A DNA stretch of 28,229 bases, taken from positions 1-28,229 of the forward strand of contig CABJAV010000033.1 in assembly GCA_902363675.1 (NCBI GenBank), in the 5' to 3' direction. A model generated the notes under the pieces. That model had not been told where the DNA came from and searched no databases. It worked only from the letters and a program-made list of their open reading frames with translations. Shown here piece by piece: positions 17,901 to 24,338 of this stretch; within the stretch, counting starts at the first letter, position 1, and each line of letters begins with the position of its first letter. The DNA comes from Lachnospiraceae bacterium (GTDB lineage: Bacteria > Bacillota > Clostridia > Lachnospirales > Lachnospiraceae). The position numbers and the translations under genes were made by a program.

Positions 17901-20150
17901 ATACAGGTTGTCCTTAATAGTTGCTGTGTGTGTTTTCCCCGTCATACTGTAAGACTGGAAGGTATCCTTGATGTCTTTTCCATTCTGGGCCGGTTCCTTA
18001 CCGTTCACATCCTTGCTGTAAATGGTAAGGTTAAAACTGATATCAGAATCATCCGTATCGTTAGTGAACGCCCAGTAATATCCATCCACAGCATAAGTGC
18101 CGTACTGCCATGCGAGGTTACTGGTATCTCCTTTACGCGGGTTGACACCATAGCCCGACGCTACCATCCGGAGCAGTTCCGCGGTTGCCAGCTTATTGTA
18201 AACACGCGAATTCACTGGTCCGTTTTTACTGGACATGCTGTAATAAGCCGCAGTTGTACGCATAATGACCATGCGGCTGTACCATCCCTGTCCGTTGCCT
18301 GTGACGGCCTTTGTGTTTTTTACAGCATGGGAAAGTCTGTTGTAGTACGTCCCGTATCCCGCATTTTTATAGGAACTTTTAGTGACAACACCCTTTTTTG
18401 TGGCAACTTCCTGATTGTGTGCCTGATAGTTCTGGCCCGAACTGTCGTCAGGCGCGCTGAAGCCTATAAAGCCCTTGTTTAAGCTCTTGCTGTTCGTGCT
18501 TTTCTTATTTTCAAATGCATCAACTTTACCAGAGAAGTTGTAATGCTTATTTATTACGCTTCCACAGGAGGCATAGGTGACCTCATTTGAGGTCGCATAC
18601 ACCATACCCATATCCAGACGGATAACGACGTTTTCCATTCCTGCGCTTCCACTCTTTCCATCGCTGCCGTCAGCAGCGGTTTTTGCGTAGATCTTTACCC
18701 CCTCAAGCCATTTGGACGCAACCTGTTTATCTCCGCTTGCCAGCGCAAGTGCATAGCCACTGATCAGAAGATCGAGGTAGTGACTATTGTATTCGTTCGT
18801 TAATACGGCTTTCTTTGTCTTGTCCATCTCTTTTGTAGCACCAGAGGCAATCACCGATTTAAAACGTTTGTTGCTTTGATAGATACTTCGGAGTACCTGG
18901 GAGCCGACCATGTTTTTGTTTGCGGCATCCCTTACCCCTTTCTGTTTTCCGTACAATCCCTCTTTGATACCGTTCTTTGAGAACATGCTGGTGCCGTAGG
19001 AATCGCTGCCAAGGCTGGCTGCTGTTGTATAGCGCAAAAATACATCTGCCATCTCAGGGGTTGTTGTATACTGCCCTGTACTTGTCTCGTTAATGTTGGC
19101 GATGGATGAATACAGCTGTCTTGCGCGAGCAAGCTTTTTCTGTCCATCAGAGGTAAACGAGTTTCCTTTGAAGCCGATAATTTCCTTAATATCGGCTGTA
19201 CTCAGGTTCGCAAAGTAAGAGTAATTACAGATGTCATATTTCTTACCGCTGTCACCGGACGTAACGGTAACAAAAGACTTCTTGGTTTTCTTCTTTTCCT
19301 TATTCTTAATGTATTTTTTCAGTTCAGCGTAATAGATACCTGCTTTGTTCTTGCTGCTTCCGGCAATTCCATCCGTTACGCTCTTGGAGGTCTTGGAGAA
19401 GTTGCCGGCATCTTTTTCCGCGTACCAAGGGTTAAGGTTATAAAAGATTGCCGCATTATTCAGGTTTTTCGTTTTTTTTGCGCGGCCGATCACCACCGAC
19501 TGGGTCTCGTTCATGATCCATTTATGATGATCGTTGCTCGCGATGACTCTCGGCACAAATATCATTGTACTATCATCGTACTCATATGATGTCTGCATTG
19601 CGAGAATATTGGAAGTAATCGCATGATGCAGGCTGTTGCTATACTTATAAATGCTCTTGCCATCGTTTGTGGTACCCATCTCGATCCAGTATGGGTAATA
19701 ATCCTTCTGGTCAGCTGGTGGAGTATATTTTTCTTTTGCCCTTTCCACCGTATTTGGATCGCCAGTGGATGACACTGCGGCAGTTCCATCTTTTAATTTA
19801 TTTTTTGAACCGCCATATTCATATTTTGCTTTCCCACTTTTGTCTGCTTGCGCAACATCAGCAAGATCATAGGTAACAAGTGACACCCCGACAACACCCG
19901 GTTCATACACCGTTGGAGAATTTCCACTACCACCTGTATAAGATGGCGATGATGTGGTGCCGTGGATACCATAATCGTTACTGGCACCACCTGCATAAAT
20001 GATGTTTGCTTCTGCACATCCCAAGACTGCAGATACTGCAACCAGTGCAACTGCTGTAAGCGCAGTTCCATGTCTGCTTAACCACGATGCAATGTTTTTG
20101 AAAAGTCTACTTTTGTATTTACTTTCTGAAATACTGTTCTTTTCTTCCAT
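8904..20150 (-). CDS. Giant exported protein with two glycine-rich domains (3748 aa)
   Basis: The start is the ATG at 20150 (MEEKNSISESKYKS) behind AGGAGG; the frame opens 18 codons earlier without a ribosome binding site. Residues 29-44 form a hydrophobic export signal ending AVLGC-AEA: C45 may be a lipobox cysteine, or cleavage may follow AEA. Most of the first 2250 residues are unlike any family I know. An acidic stretch lies at about 1398-1465. Two glycine-rich domains of the type seen next to the kinase in ALK/LTK and in many bacterial surface proteins lie at about 2299-2690 and 2768-2991; each opens with a strand pattern ending YxLEAWGASGG. A Cys/His-rich module follows at about 3031-3084. 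The C-terminus (GRDYETLQTH) has no LPXTG motif, membrane helix or cell-wall repeat. Likely an extracellular adhesin or matrix protein; function not known. It is read away from the secreted-protein gene at 20456. Confidence 0.8.
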   Translation of the reverse strand: MEEKNSISESKYKSRLFKNIASWLSRHGTALTAVALVAVSAVLGCAEANIIYAGGASNDYGIHGTTSSPSYTGGSGNSPTVYEPGVVGVSLVTYDLADVAQADKSGKAKYEYGGSKNKLKDGTAAVSSTGDPNTVERAKEKYTPPADQKDYYPYWIEMGTTNDGKSIYKYSNSLHHAITSNILAMQTSYEYDDSTMIFVPRVIASNDHHKWIMNETQSVVIGRAKKTKNLNNAAIFYNLNPWYAEKDAGNFSKTSKSVTDGIAGSSKNKAGIYYAELKKYIKNKEKKKTKKSFVTVTSGDSGKKYDICNYSYFANLSTADIKEIIGFKGNSFTSDGQKKLARARQLYSSIANINETSTGQYTTTPEMADVFLRYTTAASLGSDSYGTSMFSKNGIKEGLYGKQKGVRDAANKNMVGSQVLRSIYQSNKRFKSVIASGATKEMDKTKKAVLTNEYNSHYLDLLISGYALALASGDKQVASKWLEGVKIYAKTAADGSDGKSGSAGMENVVIRLDMGMVYATSNEVTYASCGSVINKHYNFSGKVDAFENKKSTNSKSLNKGFIGFSAPDDSSGQNYQAHNQEVATKKGVVTKSSYKNAGYGTYYNRLSHAVKNTKAVTGNGQGWYSRMVIMRTTAAYYSMSSKNGPVNSRVYNKLATAELLRMVASGYGVNPRKGDTSNLAWQYGTYAVDGYYWAFTNDTDDSDISFNLTIYSKDVNGKEPAQNGKDIKDTFQSYSMTGKTHTATIKDNLYVKLSPGKDQESKKLFDKVLASDKYHVKIVFENADGTTAASLLDPKIVKSVQQVTDPETGTKYDAKKEVTYYKALNAYDSTNKGSEKGDEQNYNKLVSAKQIGGKDLQANRSLIWRISNADVRTKGFKISGTGSYYVNWKAKVYIMQKSGSGAKKKWTSVINGSSVTKTKPSMSDLKAGGCATTNNVIAQYIYRKDDTEDVNLSSTYESIPEAYAELKEGSIYNETFEAMAGVPSTRSLYFATGGSEFIVNMQAVYDDYYLKEISGGSKNSYRSTRRYKSVFNSTDCEYKKGDTLKSLTAGNTKEETFVADANDRKQEKSVTAEKNSAVNPQGAAGYNTTVNGHDSTTKFHATWTGTIGNNTSRWSQSGSNVSPSGKPCEGGNAGKVYSMSPTPANWDVSAYNTALGQAADWAKKMEEIGKSADGTVYRIDDSDGYKRVYHVGTATINVTLTGGEKSYDTGSSRSYGGGTYTSSNLVSGAKRTNTSSDLGTGWSYTKGNIASASGSHTTDKHGKVTGHSSWSGYKGSVDGKSSSIQYKIEVTFKDGSITAGNYDGKVGESGLKVEKKSGLTQFGAHDLCGACCQHVLPAIEDTWIQKLRFDTIRFTNLKVWKLQEGYAEGMGEIRKTDDGSGSSIEGEAGKAEADAVKKEKEDNKDNTQVVDPDLSGVEGTEAANDKEYDENGDLVIPDYETGDIGDDPDAEGEETWTDTSENDLDIVKSKIVRYDPNIFYNIAQADTSKAGRIRYSLQTGQDDDVTWTEFNSDKKLTRTDSCDGQTASHGGSPVVVTANGHKKSWCRGCLYTNSTYSNLRNRHDNAKTGGKEKGEAGETAKTKTGYTDNTADAVDKTTFEWKRFDKRRKLNCKATVISDFLILQTSSGNESIVYYQDTAETKHHECQENYEDTLWYSKPADMNNLKKENVSKANWMWTDKMWTDNPLVKKTSNLNVGSYNGNYSSTSTKYQGTGGNAVVETAFDKDEEKYNHITDTDENGNTLDLAKVTSARTIETKQKQMDDVKTIMQTKSDSIDGNICSPGCGNTYGGTNYDTYGSGSARMGTNTADVYTAPTKQDVWGKYSWINRILPSLNGQTDAPEPAQFGNAGLVLMQDGIAQCPTNPNQEYVTGQSRAFFIPLVTYTNFGADKNAETHDITNYTFKYTDGNDSVAGRVGYTMDSIYTNGQTKVNNIVVHDPVSVQGANILTVNKEMDQRVLGDDKSGAAEMNKEADDATCPGTAEECQYRLLNCQYGKPVRRAAFNVDNAKHSDVEDDDGVVHSYDSIISNILAPGGTYMDVSLADSGFVIKRYDGLEAFEGTSEDDENQPDRYLSGNGSASLAMSWSAMGVDTEEAKSDTYELQGVFNFHNALDSEKALFTTRATKLLAEPDGSLKIMLADGSEYTSTTSPLVKDGKNTIHYHFGMDSVVLSPKKINYKDGSYTVDANTGATVDGKEISFTKTKNSSGDMTNYIGDGIWFGNQDDSTSNDTAYDTVYDCSYSLDNLAVTRLAPEKDANGISYRHTLSCFAGVTEHAKTTQDYYNGISDKKVQYTYNYTGDVQTFTAPADGVYTLEAWGASGGDGYDDSVDRETTSSVAGNGGYSKGNISLKKGQKIYVFVGGAGKYGAGTNRFGGPAGGYNGGGDGGVADSGSGGGMSHISTTNNPAATSWNPDGTLLVAGGGGGADNSGGSRGSDDGRGGNGGGKNGENAYIENIKSTGNATWTPTSGLSLRTGTTLSGNSAVTNGSEQGVFGPYKTYLPGQKVTITVKGDNLTNGYPVVYTNYGRYQTRNYTVEAANSNEYRYSFTVPSGLTSTTNTDGTSADSGQNPYTIWEFCFHARGSSRMRIDSETASCDYNSANQNMGGCGMGGTQGSGYKQGVGESVTFGTDSGGAGGGWYGGYVTNANNGGGAGGSGYTASGLTNTEMKSGVRRGNGLVKITAAGTIDWTRKFDDGYQKQTSENNRHVHTEACMDTPSEGFKIAVDEASNGNTADLGKMLGSAVWGKIKDQLKNCYGSGSGGSAGSVAAGKTYTYDYSGSVKSVTLPAGKYKLEAWGASGGGRNPGKGGYSAGTVTFANETTVYIVAGQSAGTYNGGGIGCHGYGGGATHFATANGELAALSNNKNSVLLVAGGGAGGSSGAGGAGGGANQSGTTGGNGCGTKGEGATVSGPGNAYFSGSFGKGGSNSGWNTCGGGGGLYGGGGSYESYSRNDDDDAGAGGGSGFASPSLTDVSGITGEHSGNGYAKITVIEAHTDYDPDKVFDLVKKATGNNYSLIPNSVTTDGHTIINPFWSCQCIYDSHVCTKHCKTTYVLQCKEPHHKAVNGKIGHYDAGNEICYDACHNDELHKKGAEQANAGKPGTSKPLKFGDFVLLDNYFYIYFPNSGDFYESDDYGIAQTEQRKGKGYANNYDCTEWTREKWIKFPFSVLYNRNGTFEEHPAGQWFQLEITDKVTNRNVKNNCYDLTSLSERDDGFTYQFYAQLDNHEMSGATIEYAVEAINNQPSPSGSENPYDRDGALSLDCSQDNSSITNAGRAIDLTAKHSTYKQTFVDLISRIGNLTVQDSTDLRFSNLFKRKTNDDKWYIDGIVHAVDKSIQNAYLSWHKNNGDTATDIRGEKVSAYNQWYNTWHTAKWSDVGEDSSRCVSTPLESAKNNIAALRGKSEQLQLGYNLLWDIQVLSRDFADGNVQIEPKYYILDTKKDKLMAVDVWGSRNEDVTLVNEFGLMDKYGTDYFNQQKDKIYDHAMLLNWDDEKARRNYSDEEKAATETASKVLGRTILDANGMPMTQKNPLTGMEEEVVAPLSIPMGDGYREGNAQFLYLNGRTRTFIGNSKVTALHKDINGDDDQELFKEFDAIGNDLGSNGVSEDEYSFCASRWHVTLGLPSSAKFTDVTVDKDGKEQHINPYDMITDEDTGDKIYAYQKYDPDYLKEHGDENRYMILETARITAYGAVYNLRYSQLMDNGSITAANGKTYNFVDSATYPGKANSIPTLLAVYGITNSGRDYETLQTH

Positions 20151-20350
20151 GATTTTCCTCCTAAATAAAGAATATCTATTATAAAACCGCTCCTGCGGTA
20201 GCATTTTTTATAATCACATGTTACAATATTTAATATGCAATGCTGTTTTTGCGGCCTTATTTTTACGCGAGGAGCGAAAACCGGGAAAAGGTAAAAACGT
20301 AAAAAGGGAAAGTGTATAGTAAAAAAGTTCATAAAGTTTTCCGTTTTTCT

Positions 20351-20380
20351 TTGACGTTTTTTCAAATGGCGCAATATATA
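20351..20380 (+). promoter_or_regulatory. Conserved TTGACG-type promoter, copy 3
   Basis: TTGACG, 18-nt spacer ending CAAATGGCGCAA, then TATATAAG. It lies about 75 bp before the 20456 start codon, with A/T-rich sequence upstream. The spacer matches that of the promoters at 5569 and 25028. The rest of the 250-bp divergent region holds no gene. Confidence 0.8.
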
Positions 20381-20455
20381 AGGTGAAGGGGTTAAAAGAT
20401 TACCTTCAGCTACTTATTCATATAAATTTTAACAAAACCAAAGGAGGGTTTTATT

Positions 20456-21280
20456 ATGAAAAAGAATTATTTAAAGAAATTGATGTGTGCGGTTCTTACC
20501 GCTGTATGCATCGTAACTACTGTTGTTCCTAACATAGCTGACGATTCTGTTGTAACCGCTGAAGCTGCAACAAAAAGCGTAACTTCTGCTTATAAATATC
20601 ATTTGCGAGGATTTGACAAAAAAGGATATGCCATTACTTTCTCAAAGAATTCATTTTATAAAGATCTGAACTCTTTGCCAGTGATTAAAACAGGAAAAAC
20701 AACGATTAATGTGCCGGCTGTCACATCCTCAGTAAAATCGGTATCGAAGAAAAAAAACTATTCAATCTATAAGTCTTTTGTAAAATTTAAAGCACCGAAA
20801 ACCGGGAAATATGTTTTTACCTGCACAAACTTACAGTGTACGGACAACAAATCTGTAAAAGAACTTAATTGTAACATTTACAGAATTGAAAAAATTGGAA
20901 AAAAATATTCATTGGAAGATGACCTTTATCCTGATACCGTTGGTGATTATGAAATGCTTTATGAAAATAATTTTCTTGAAAAACTTCGTGTTATCTTAGA
21001 TAATTATGCAATGGAGCATCCGGATTATGAGGATATTTTAAATGACGATTATAATAATCAGGTATCTTTCGTGAATAAATTCACAACTACTAAGATGAAA
21101 TTCACAACAAAGTTAAAAAAAGGTCAGACTTATGTATTTGTAATTGATAATTCCGGCAAAAAAACAACTTGTGCTCCATATAATACCAGTTTTTATGATG
21201 GATCTATGAGCTGTCTATACAACTCTACTGATTATAAAGCCGCGTATTCCTTCGATCTGGACATCCAGTTCAAGAAATAA
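20456..21280 (+). CDS. Secreted protein, unknown family
   Basis: A 274-residue protein behind a strong AAAGGAGGG site. The first 38 residues are a classic signal peptide: MKKNYLKKLM, a hydrophobic core, then AEAA as the cleavage site. The mature part is Lys-rich and beta-like: strands around VKFKAPKTGKYVFTCTN, and later TTKMKFTTKLKKGQTYVFVI, which looks like the edge of an extracellular beta-sandwich of the pre-peptidase C-terminal type. Four cysteines fall in the mature protein. No anchor motif, so it may be released. It is transcribed from the conserved TTGACG-type promoter and lies divergent to the giant surface-protein gene, which suggests a shared surface function. Confidence 0.75.
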   Translation: MKKNYLKKLMCAVLTAVCIVTTVVPNIADDSVVTAEAATKSVTSAYKYHLRGFDKKGYAITFSKNSFYKDLNSLPVIKTGKTTINVPAVTSSVKSVSKKKNYSIYKSFVKFKAPKTGKYVFTCTNLQCTDNKSVKELNCNIYRIEKIGKKYSLEDDLYPDTVGDYEMLYENNFLEKLRVILDNYAMEHPDYEDILNDDYNNQVSFVNKFTTTKMKFTTKLKKGQTYVFVIDNSGKKTTCAPYNTSFYDGSMSCLYNSTDYKAAYSFDLDIQFKK

Positions 21281-21304
21281 GGCTTGCACCATTTTATACT
21301 TACA

Positions 21305-21422
21305 ATTGCATCCCTCTTCGGAGGGGTGTAGGGATTGAAATATATTGTAACACATGGATTGAAATATATTGTAACAGATTGAATTTGCATAGTTGCGCCC
21401 TCCGGGGTGCATGGATTGAAAT
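21305..21422 (+). CRISPR. Scrambled CRISPR-like repeats
   Basis: Two repeat units with a palindromic stem and the ATTGAAAT end: 21305-21341 (TTGCATCCCTC-TTCG-GAGGGGTGTAGGGATTGAAAT in two halves) and 21392-21422 (GTTGCGCCCTCCGGGGTGC, then ATGGATTGAAAT). Between them, two partial copies of the repeat end appear (near 21352-21365 and 21375-21383), each after ATATTGTAAC. Real spacers are not preserved, so this is a decayed array. Open frames called across it would be artefacts. No cas genes nearby. Confidence 0.5.
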
Positions 21423-21448
21423 TTATATTGCACATGTGAAGCGTAATC

Positions 21449-21489
21449 GCCCCGCCCCAGCCGCCACAAAAGGTAAACCGGGGCGGGGC
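21449..21489. other. GC-rich hairpin in an AT-rich intergenic region
   Basis: GCCCCGCCCC and GGGGCGGGGC form a 10-bp perfect stem around a 21-base loop, with GAAGC/GCTTC pairing possible further out. It stands out from the surrounding AT-rich DNA. It may serve as a terminator for the 20456 gene, but the T run after it is weak. Confidence 0.45.
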
Positions 21490-21757
21490 TTCCTTTACTT
21501 CTGCGACATGAATATTTGGCAGTCCTATCCCTTTCTTTTTCCCCTCCTCTTTTCCCATCGTTTCCGTGAAGCAGTGGACTTTGCGCGGAGGCAGGGAAAG
21601 GAATAGGGGAAAGCTGATCTGACTTTTTCAATGTCCACTTTTTCTTTCCCAATGTCCACACACAAAAAAAGAACCACCGCTATGGATGATCCTTAAATTC
21701 TGCTGCTTATATTCAGTATATAAGCACTGATTTTATTCATTAAGCACATCATGAATA
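21490..21757. other. Gene-less stretch with a short direct repeat
   Basis: I see no coding region here. The 10-mer CAATGTCCAC occurs twice, at 21629-21638 and 21650-21659, on a 21-bp period, which could be a protein-binding site. An A7 run at about 21664-21670 faces the end of the PIN gene and may be the U tract of its terminator, but the hairpin there is poor. Confidence 0.3.
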
Positions 21758-22369
21758 TTATACAGATTGCCAACATTTGCGAATTTCAATATATATTTTG
21801 GAATTCTTTCCATAAAGCCGTTTTATTAAGCCTTTAATATCCTGCCAGTGTAAAAAACAACGATCAGAGGATGCAAGCGAAAGTAAAACATCAGGAATAT
21901 TTTGCACTGATAATTTATGTCTTTTACTACTTAAATTCTTTTCAATATAATTTTTCGCGCCATTATCATCAGATACCATAAGATCGATGTTTAAGTGTAA
22001 TGCCATTAATGCCGTATGTATTTCGCCAATATTTTCCTCTGCACGGTGATAGAGAAAAATATTTTCCTTTTCATGGAGACTTTGTCCATTCATGCCTTTA
22101 TAAGTCTGACGAAAAATTCTTTCATACTGTTCTTTATCAAATTCTTCAAGTAAAAAATCTGAATAATTAATTATATTAATTATATTCTTATCAATCAGAG
22201 CTTTTATGGCTCTATTCTCCATTATTTCATGTTGATAGACATATTCATGGATCACAGGTATTCGATTCATTTGTTTCATAATTTTTTCGAAAAGAATTCC
22301 ATTATCTGATTCTACTATTTTTATAAGAAAGGCAGTATCAACAGCCACCTGATCGCAATCTTTTGTCAT
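21758..22369 (-). CDS. PIN-domain nuclease, toxin or effector of an HTH/ImmA/PIN operon
   Basis: A 203-residue protein starting at the ATG at 22369; AGGTG 7 bases upstream overlaps the stop codon of the peptidase gene. A GTG at 22378 is the alternative start. The PIN fold is shown by its acidic residues in order: D11 in VAVDTAFL, E42 in IHEYVY, E116 in IGEIHTAL and D134/D135 in MVSDDNGA. PIN proteins are metal-dependent RNases and are the toxins of VapBC-type systems. PIN-like DUF4411 proteins are, from memory, often found next to ImmA/IrrE peptidases as here. It is the last gene of a tightly packed leftward operon. Cellular target unknown. Confidence 0.75.
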   Translation of the reverse strand: MTKDCDQVAVDTAFLIKIVESDNGILFEKIMKQMNRIPVIHEYVYQHEIMENRAIKALIDKNIINIINYSDFLLEEFDKEQYERIFRQTYKGMNGQSLHEKENIFLYHRAEENIGEIHTALMALHLNIDLMVSDDNGAKNYIEKNLSSKRHKLSVQNIPDVLLSLASSDRCFLHWQDIKGLIKRLYGKNSKIYIEIRKCWQSV

Positions 22370-22378
22370 TATATTCAC

Positions 22379-23179
22379 CTAGAACGCTAATGTATAGTCC
22401 TCTCCTTCTTGTGTATTTTTCAGATCAAATTCTTCACGTAACCGAGATACTAAATTTCCTTCCAGGATATGAGCTTTATCCGCTTTAGATAAAATTTCCT
22501 GAAGATTATCCATACTTTTTTCCTCATTCACAATCAGCAAACGGGTGTACTGTTTTGCCTTTATGATCTCGCGTAAATAGTCGCTATCATTGTATTTTTC
22601 TAGTTTTGGAAGATCTTCTTTCTGGAGACGATTTATCTCACTGTAACGCATTATAACGGATTTGAATGGCACAAAAAAGTAGTTCATCATATAAGCAGAT
22701 ATTTCTACAAGTTCCGTTTCTTTGATTGTTTTTCCATTATAATGAATATTTTGCAGACGTTCCTTCAACACAGAACAAAATTCTTTTTCAGGCATTAATA
22801 ATTCCGCGGCAAAACGATTGATAATATCTTCTGCTTTAATTGATTTAGCTTCAGGCATTTTTTTATAAACCTGCTTGTCAATCCCTCGAATATGCCCTAA
22901 TTCGTGTGCAACACTAAATGCTTGACGTTCTCTTGTGTTACTTGTATTTATAAAAACAAACTGACGTGTTTCCCCATTTACGATTTTTTCAACATGGCAT
23001 CCAGCACATCCCCTGTCACCAGATTCTGCTTCATCTGGCAAAGGATAATATAGTACTATACAGTCATTGGCCTGTAAAAGTTCAAATACATCGTCTCGAA
23101 TAACCGGGTCTGTAATATGCATTTGTTCTTTAGCTTCATCGCATAACTTCTGAATCAATTCAACAACTTTTTTTTCCAT
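22379..23179 (-). CDS. ImmA/IrrE-family metallopeptidase
   Basis: A 266-residue protein; the ATG at 23179 follows GAGGTGG, which is better than the GTG further up. It carries the zinc-peptidase signature HELGH at residues 92-96 (FSVAHELGHIRG) and, downstream, the family's third region NRFAAELLMPEKEF, whose glutamate should complete the zinc site. ImmA/IrrE (M78) enzymes cut XRE-type repressors; ImmA does so for ICEBs1 and IrrE-like enzymes do so in stress responses. The upstream XRE gene is the obvious substrate. The C-terminal 100 residues are helical and charged, perhaps a sensing or partner-binding domain. It abuts the PIN gene with no gap and is separated from the XRE gene by a terminator-like hairpin. 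Confidence 0.85.
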   Translation of the reverse strand: MEKKVVELIQKLCDEAKEQMHITDPVIRDDVFELLQANDCIVLYYPLPDEAESGDRGCAGCHVEKIVNGETRQFVFINTSNTRERQAFSVAHELGHIRGIDKQVYKKMPEAKSIKAEDIINRFAAELLMPEKEFCSVLKERLQNIHYNGKTIKETELVEISAYMMNYFFVPFKSVIMRYSEINRLQKEDLPKLEKYNDSDYLREIIKAKQYTRLLIVNEEKSMDNLQEILSKADKAHILEGNLVSRLREEFDLKNTQEGEDYTLAF

Positions 23180-23201
23180 AAAAATAGACCACCTCATATA
23201 A

Positions 23202-23234
23202 AAAATAGCCACTTTGAGTTAAGCGGCTATTTTT
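23202..23234 (-). terminator. Intra-operon terminator/attenuator
   Basis: Minus strand: AAAAUAGCCGCUU-AACUCA-AAGUGGCUAUUUU, 13 paired positions with one G-U, then a U run. It lies between the XRE gene and the ImmA-like gene, 13 bp after the XRE stop. No other clear promoter is seen before the peptidase, so the peptidase and PIN genes probably depend on read-through. Confidence 0.75.
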
Positions 23235-23247
23235 CTTCTCATATTTA

Positions 23248-23583
23248 TTATTCTATGCATTCTTCCAATGTGCAGTATTGATCAAATATATCCAATATTA
23301 ATTCCTTGTTTTCAGGATTTATAAAATCTCCCATACAATGCATACATCCAGCATCATTATATGCCTGATCTCCATAATTTTTGAACATTTCACTTTCAGA
23401 GATGTTAAAAAACGCTGCAATATCTTTGATGTCATCATTAAATAAAGGTAATTTCCCTTCTAACAGCTTTTTTACCTCGTCATCACTATAGCCTAATTTT
23501 TCTGCAAATTCACTTTTGCCGATCTTATTCTTCTGCATTTGTAATTGGCAATTATTTCCAAAAAGCCTTACATCATCGTACAT
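23248..23583 (-). CDS. XRE-family HTH regulator
   Basis: A 111-residue protein; the ATG at 23583 follows AGGAGGTGGG. An HTH of the Cro/C1 type is at about residues 15-60: LQMQKNKIGKSEFAEKLGYS, then DDEVKKLLEGKLPLFNDDIKDIAAFF. The C-terminal half has C-x-x-C (GCMHCMGDF) and an acidic end. It is the first gene of the operon with the ImmA-like peptidase and the PIN nuclease, and is likely the repressor and the peptidase's substrate. Its promoter is a near-consensus one at 23654-23682. Confidence 0.75.
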   Translation of the reverse strand: MYDDVRLFGNNCQLQMQKNKIGKSEFAEKLGYSDDEVKKLLEGKLPLFNDDIKDIAAFFNISESEMFKNYGDQAYNDAGCMHCMGDFINPENKELILDIFDQYCTLEECIE

Positions 23584-23653
23584 TTTCCCACCTCCTACAA
23601 ACCATTTTACGAAAAGACTGCCATACTGCATCAGCGTATTGCGACAGCTGTAT

Positions 23654-23682
23654 ATATTATCACAAACAAAACACAATGTCAA
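23654..23682 (-). promoter_or_regulatory. Promoter of the HTH/ImmA/PIN operon
   Basis: Minus strand: perfect TTGACA, 17-nt spacer, TAATAT, about 70 bp upstream of the XRE start codon. I see no clear palindromic operator, although autoregulation is expected. Confidence 0.85.
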
Positions 23683-24199
23683 TCTTTTTTGTATTTTCAT
23701 TTTAATAGTTATTATGGCACATGTCAATATAATTATAAAAATCAAATAAAAAAGTTTTTCCGGCATGCGGGCGCTGACCATGAAAGCTAATCCATGCTGC
23801 TTCCGTTTATTCTGCCGATGCCTTCCTCGCCCCAGTTTCTTGCTGCCAAAGTACGGGTAACTGCCGGAGCATACGCTGCAATGGTGTCAGAAGAGAAAAT
23901 CGCAAGGAAAGTAAAAATAAAAGCAGCTTTTTTATTATGCATGAATAAACAAATCTTTTTTTTGCGTCTTCATCGTTTCCGTCAGCGATTGGTTAGGTGT
24001 GGAGGAAGGGGGAAAGGAATAATTTCACTATTTTTACACTATTTTTCATTAACCACATGCGCAGACTCACCCCTGCTTCCTGCCACCAGAACACGGGTAG
24101 CTGGCGGGGCGCAAATCTCGCCATTCTTGAATTGGATTCCGGGAAAGAGATCGCGGTGAAACCATCTGAGATTAAGATTTTGGAAGAATAGCATTTGAA
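23683..24199. other. Gene-less stretch with possible gene fragments
   Basis: No credible gene: the open frames lack ribosome binding sites. Two segments (near 23843 and 24075) share the pattern TGCC...ACGGGTA-CTG-CGG-GC, about 230 bp apart, a weak degenerate repeat. On the plus strand a frame ending at 24191 (LAILELDSGKEIAVKPSEIKILEE in part) reads like the C-terminus of a real protein, so a decayed gene is possible. Confidence 0.3.
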
Positions 24200-24235
24200 G
24201 GGAATATGACAAGGAATTTTGTTTCTTGTCTTCCC
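24200..24235 (+). terminator. Terminator after the possible gene fragment
   Basis: GGGAA-TAT-GACAAG and CTTGTC-TTCCC form an 11-bp stem with one bulge, followed by ATTCAATTTTT. It overlaps the -35 region of the toxin promoter. Confidence 0.6.
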
Positions 24236-24254
24236 ATTCAATTTTTGGTACAAT
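24226..24254 (+). promoter_or_regulatory. Promoter of the type I toxin
   Basis: TTGTCT, 17-nt spacer, TACAAT. Transcription would start near 24261, giving a leader of about 78 nt. In that leader CCCTCT (24305-24310) pairs with AGAGGG (24324-24329), which is the toxin's ribosome binding site. Confidence 0.65.
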
Positions 24255-24338
24255 AAGTATGTAATCGAACAGAAGTACGGATGCGATTTTCCGATTGTTA
24301 ACTGCCCTCTAGTATTACGAAAGAGAGGGTGATGCCCT

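Noticed and set aside
1014..21280. Sortase-anchored surface proteins
   Set aside because: None of the exported proteins ends with an LPXTG-type motif, hydrophobic helix and basic tail.
21215..21661. Open frames on the minus strand across the CRISPR-like repeats (also 8595-8886)
   Set aside because: They translate repeat sequence into FQSMHP/IYFNP-like strings, a known artefact of CRISPR DNA, and lack ribosome binding sites.
23794..24159. 121-codon plus-strand frame
   Set aside because: No ribosome binding site, composition unlike the genes around it, and its frame is overlapped by another equally weak one; more likely decayed sequence.
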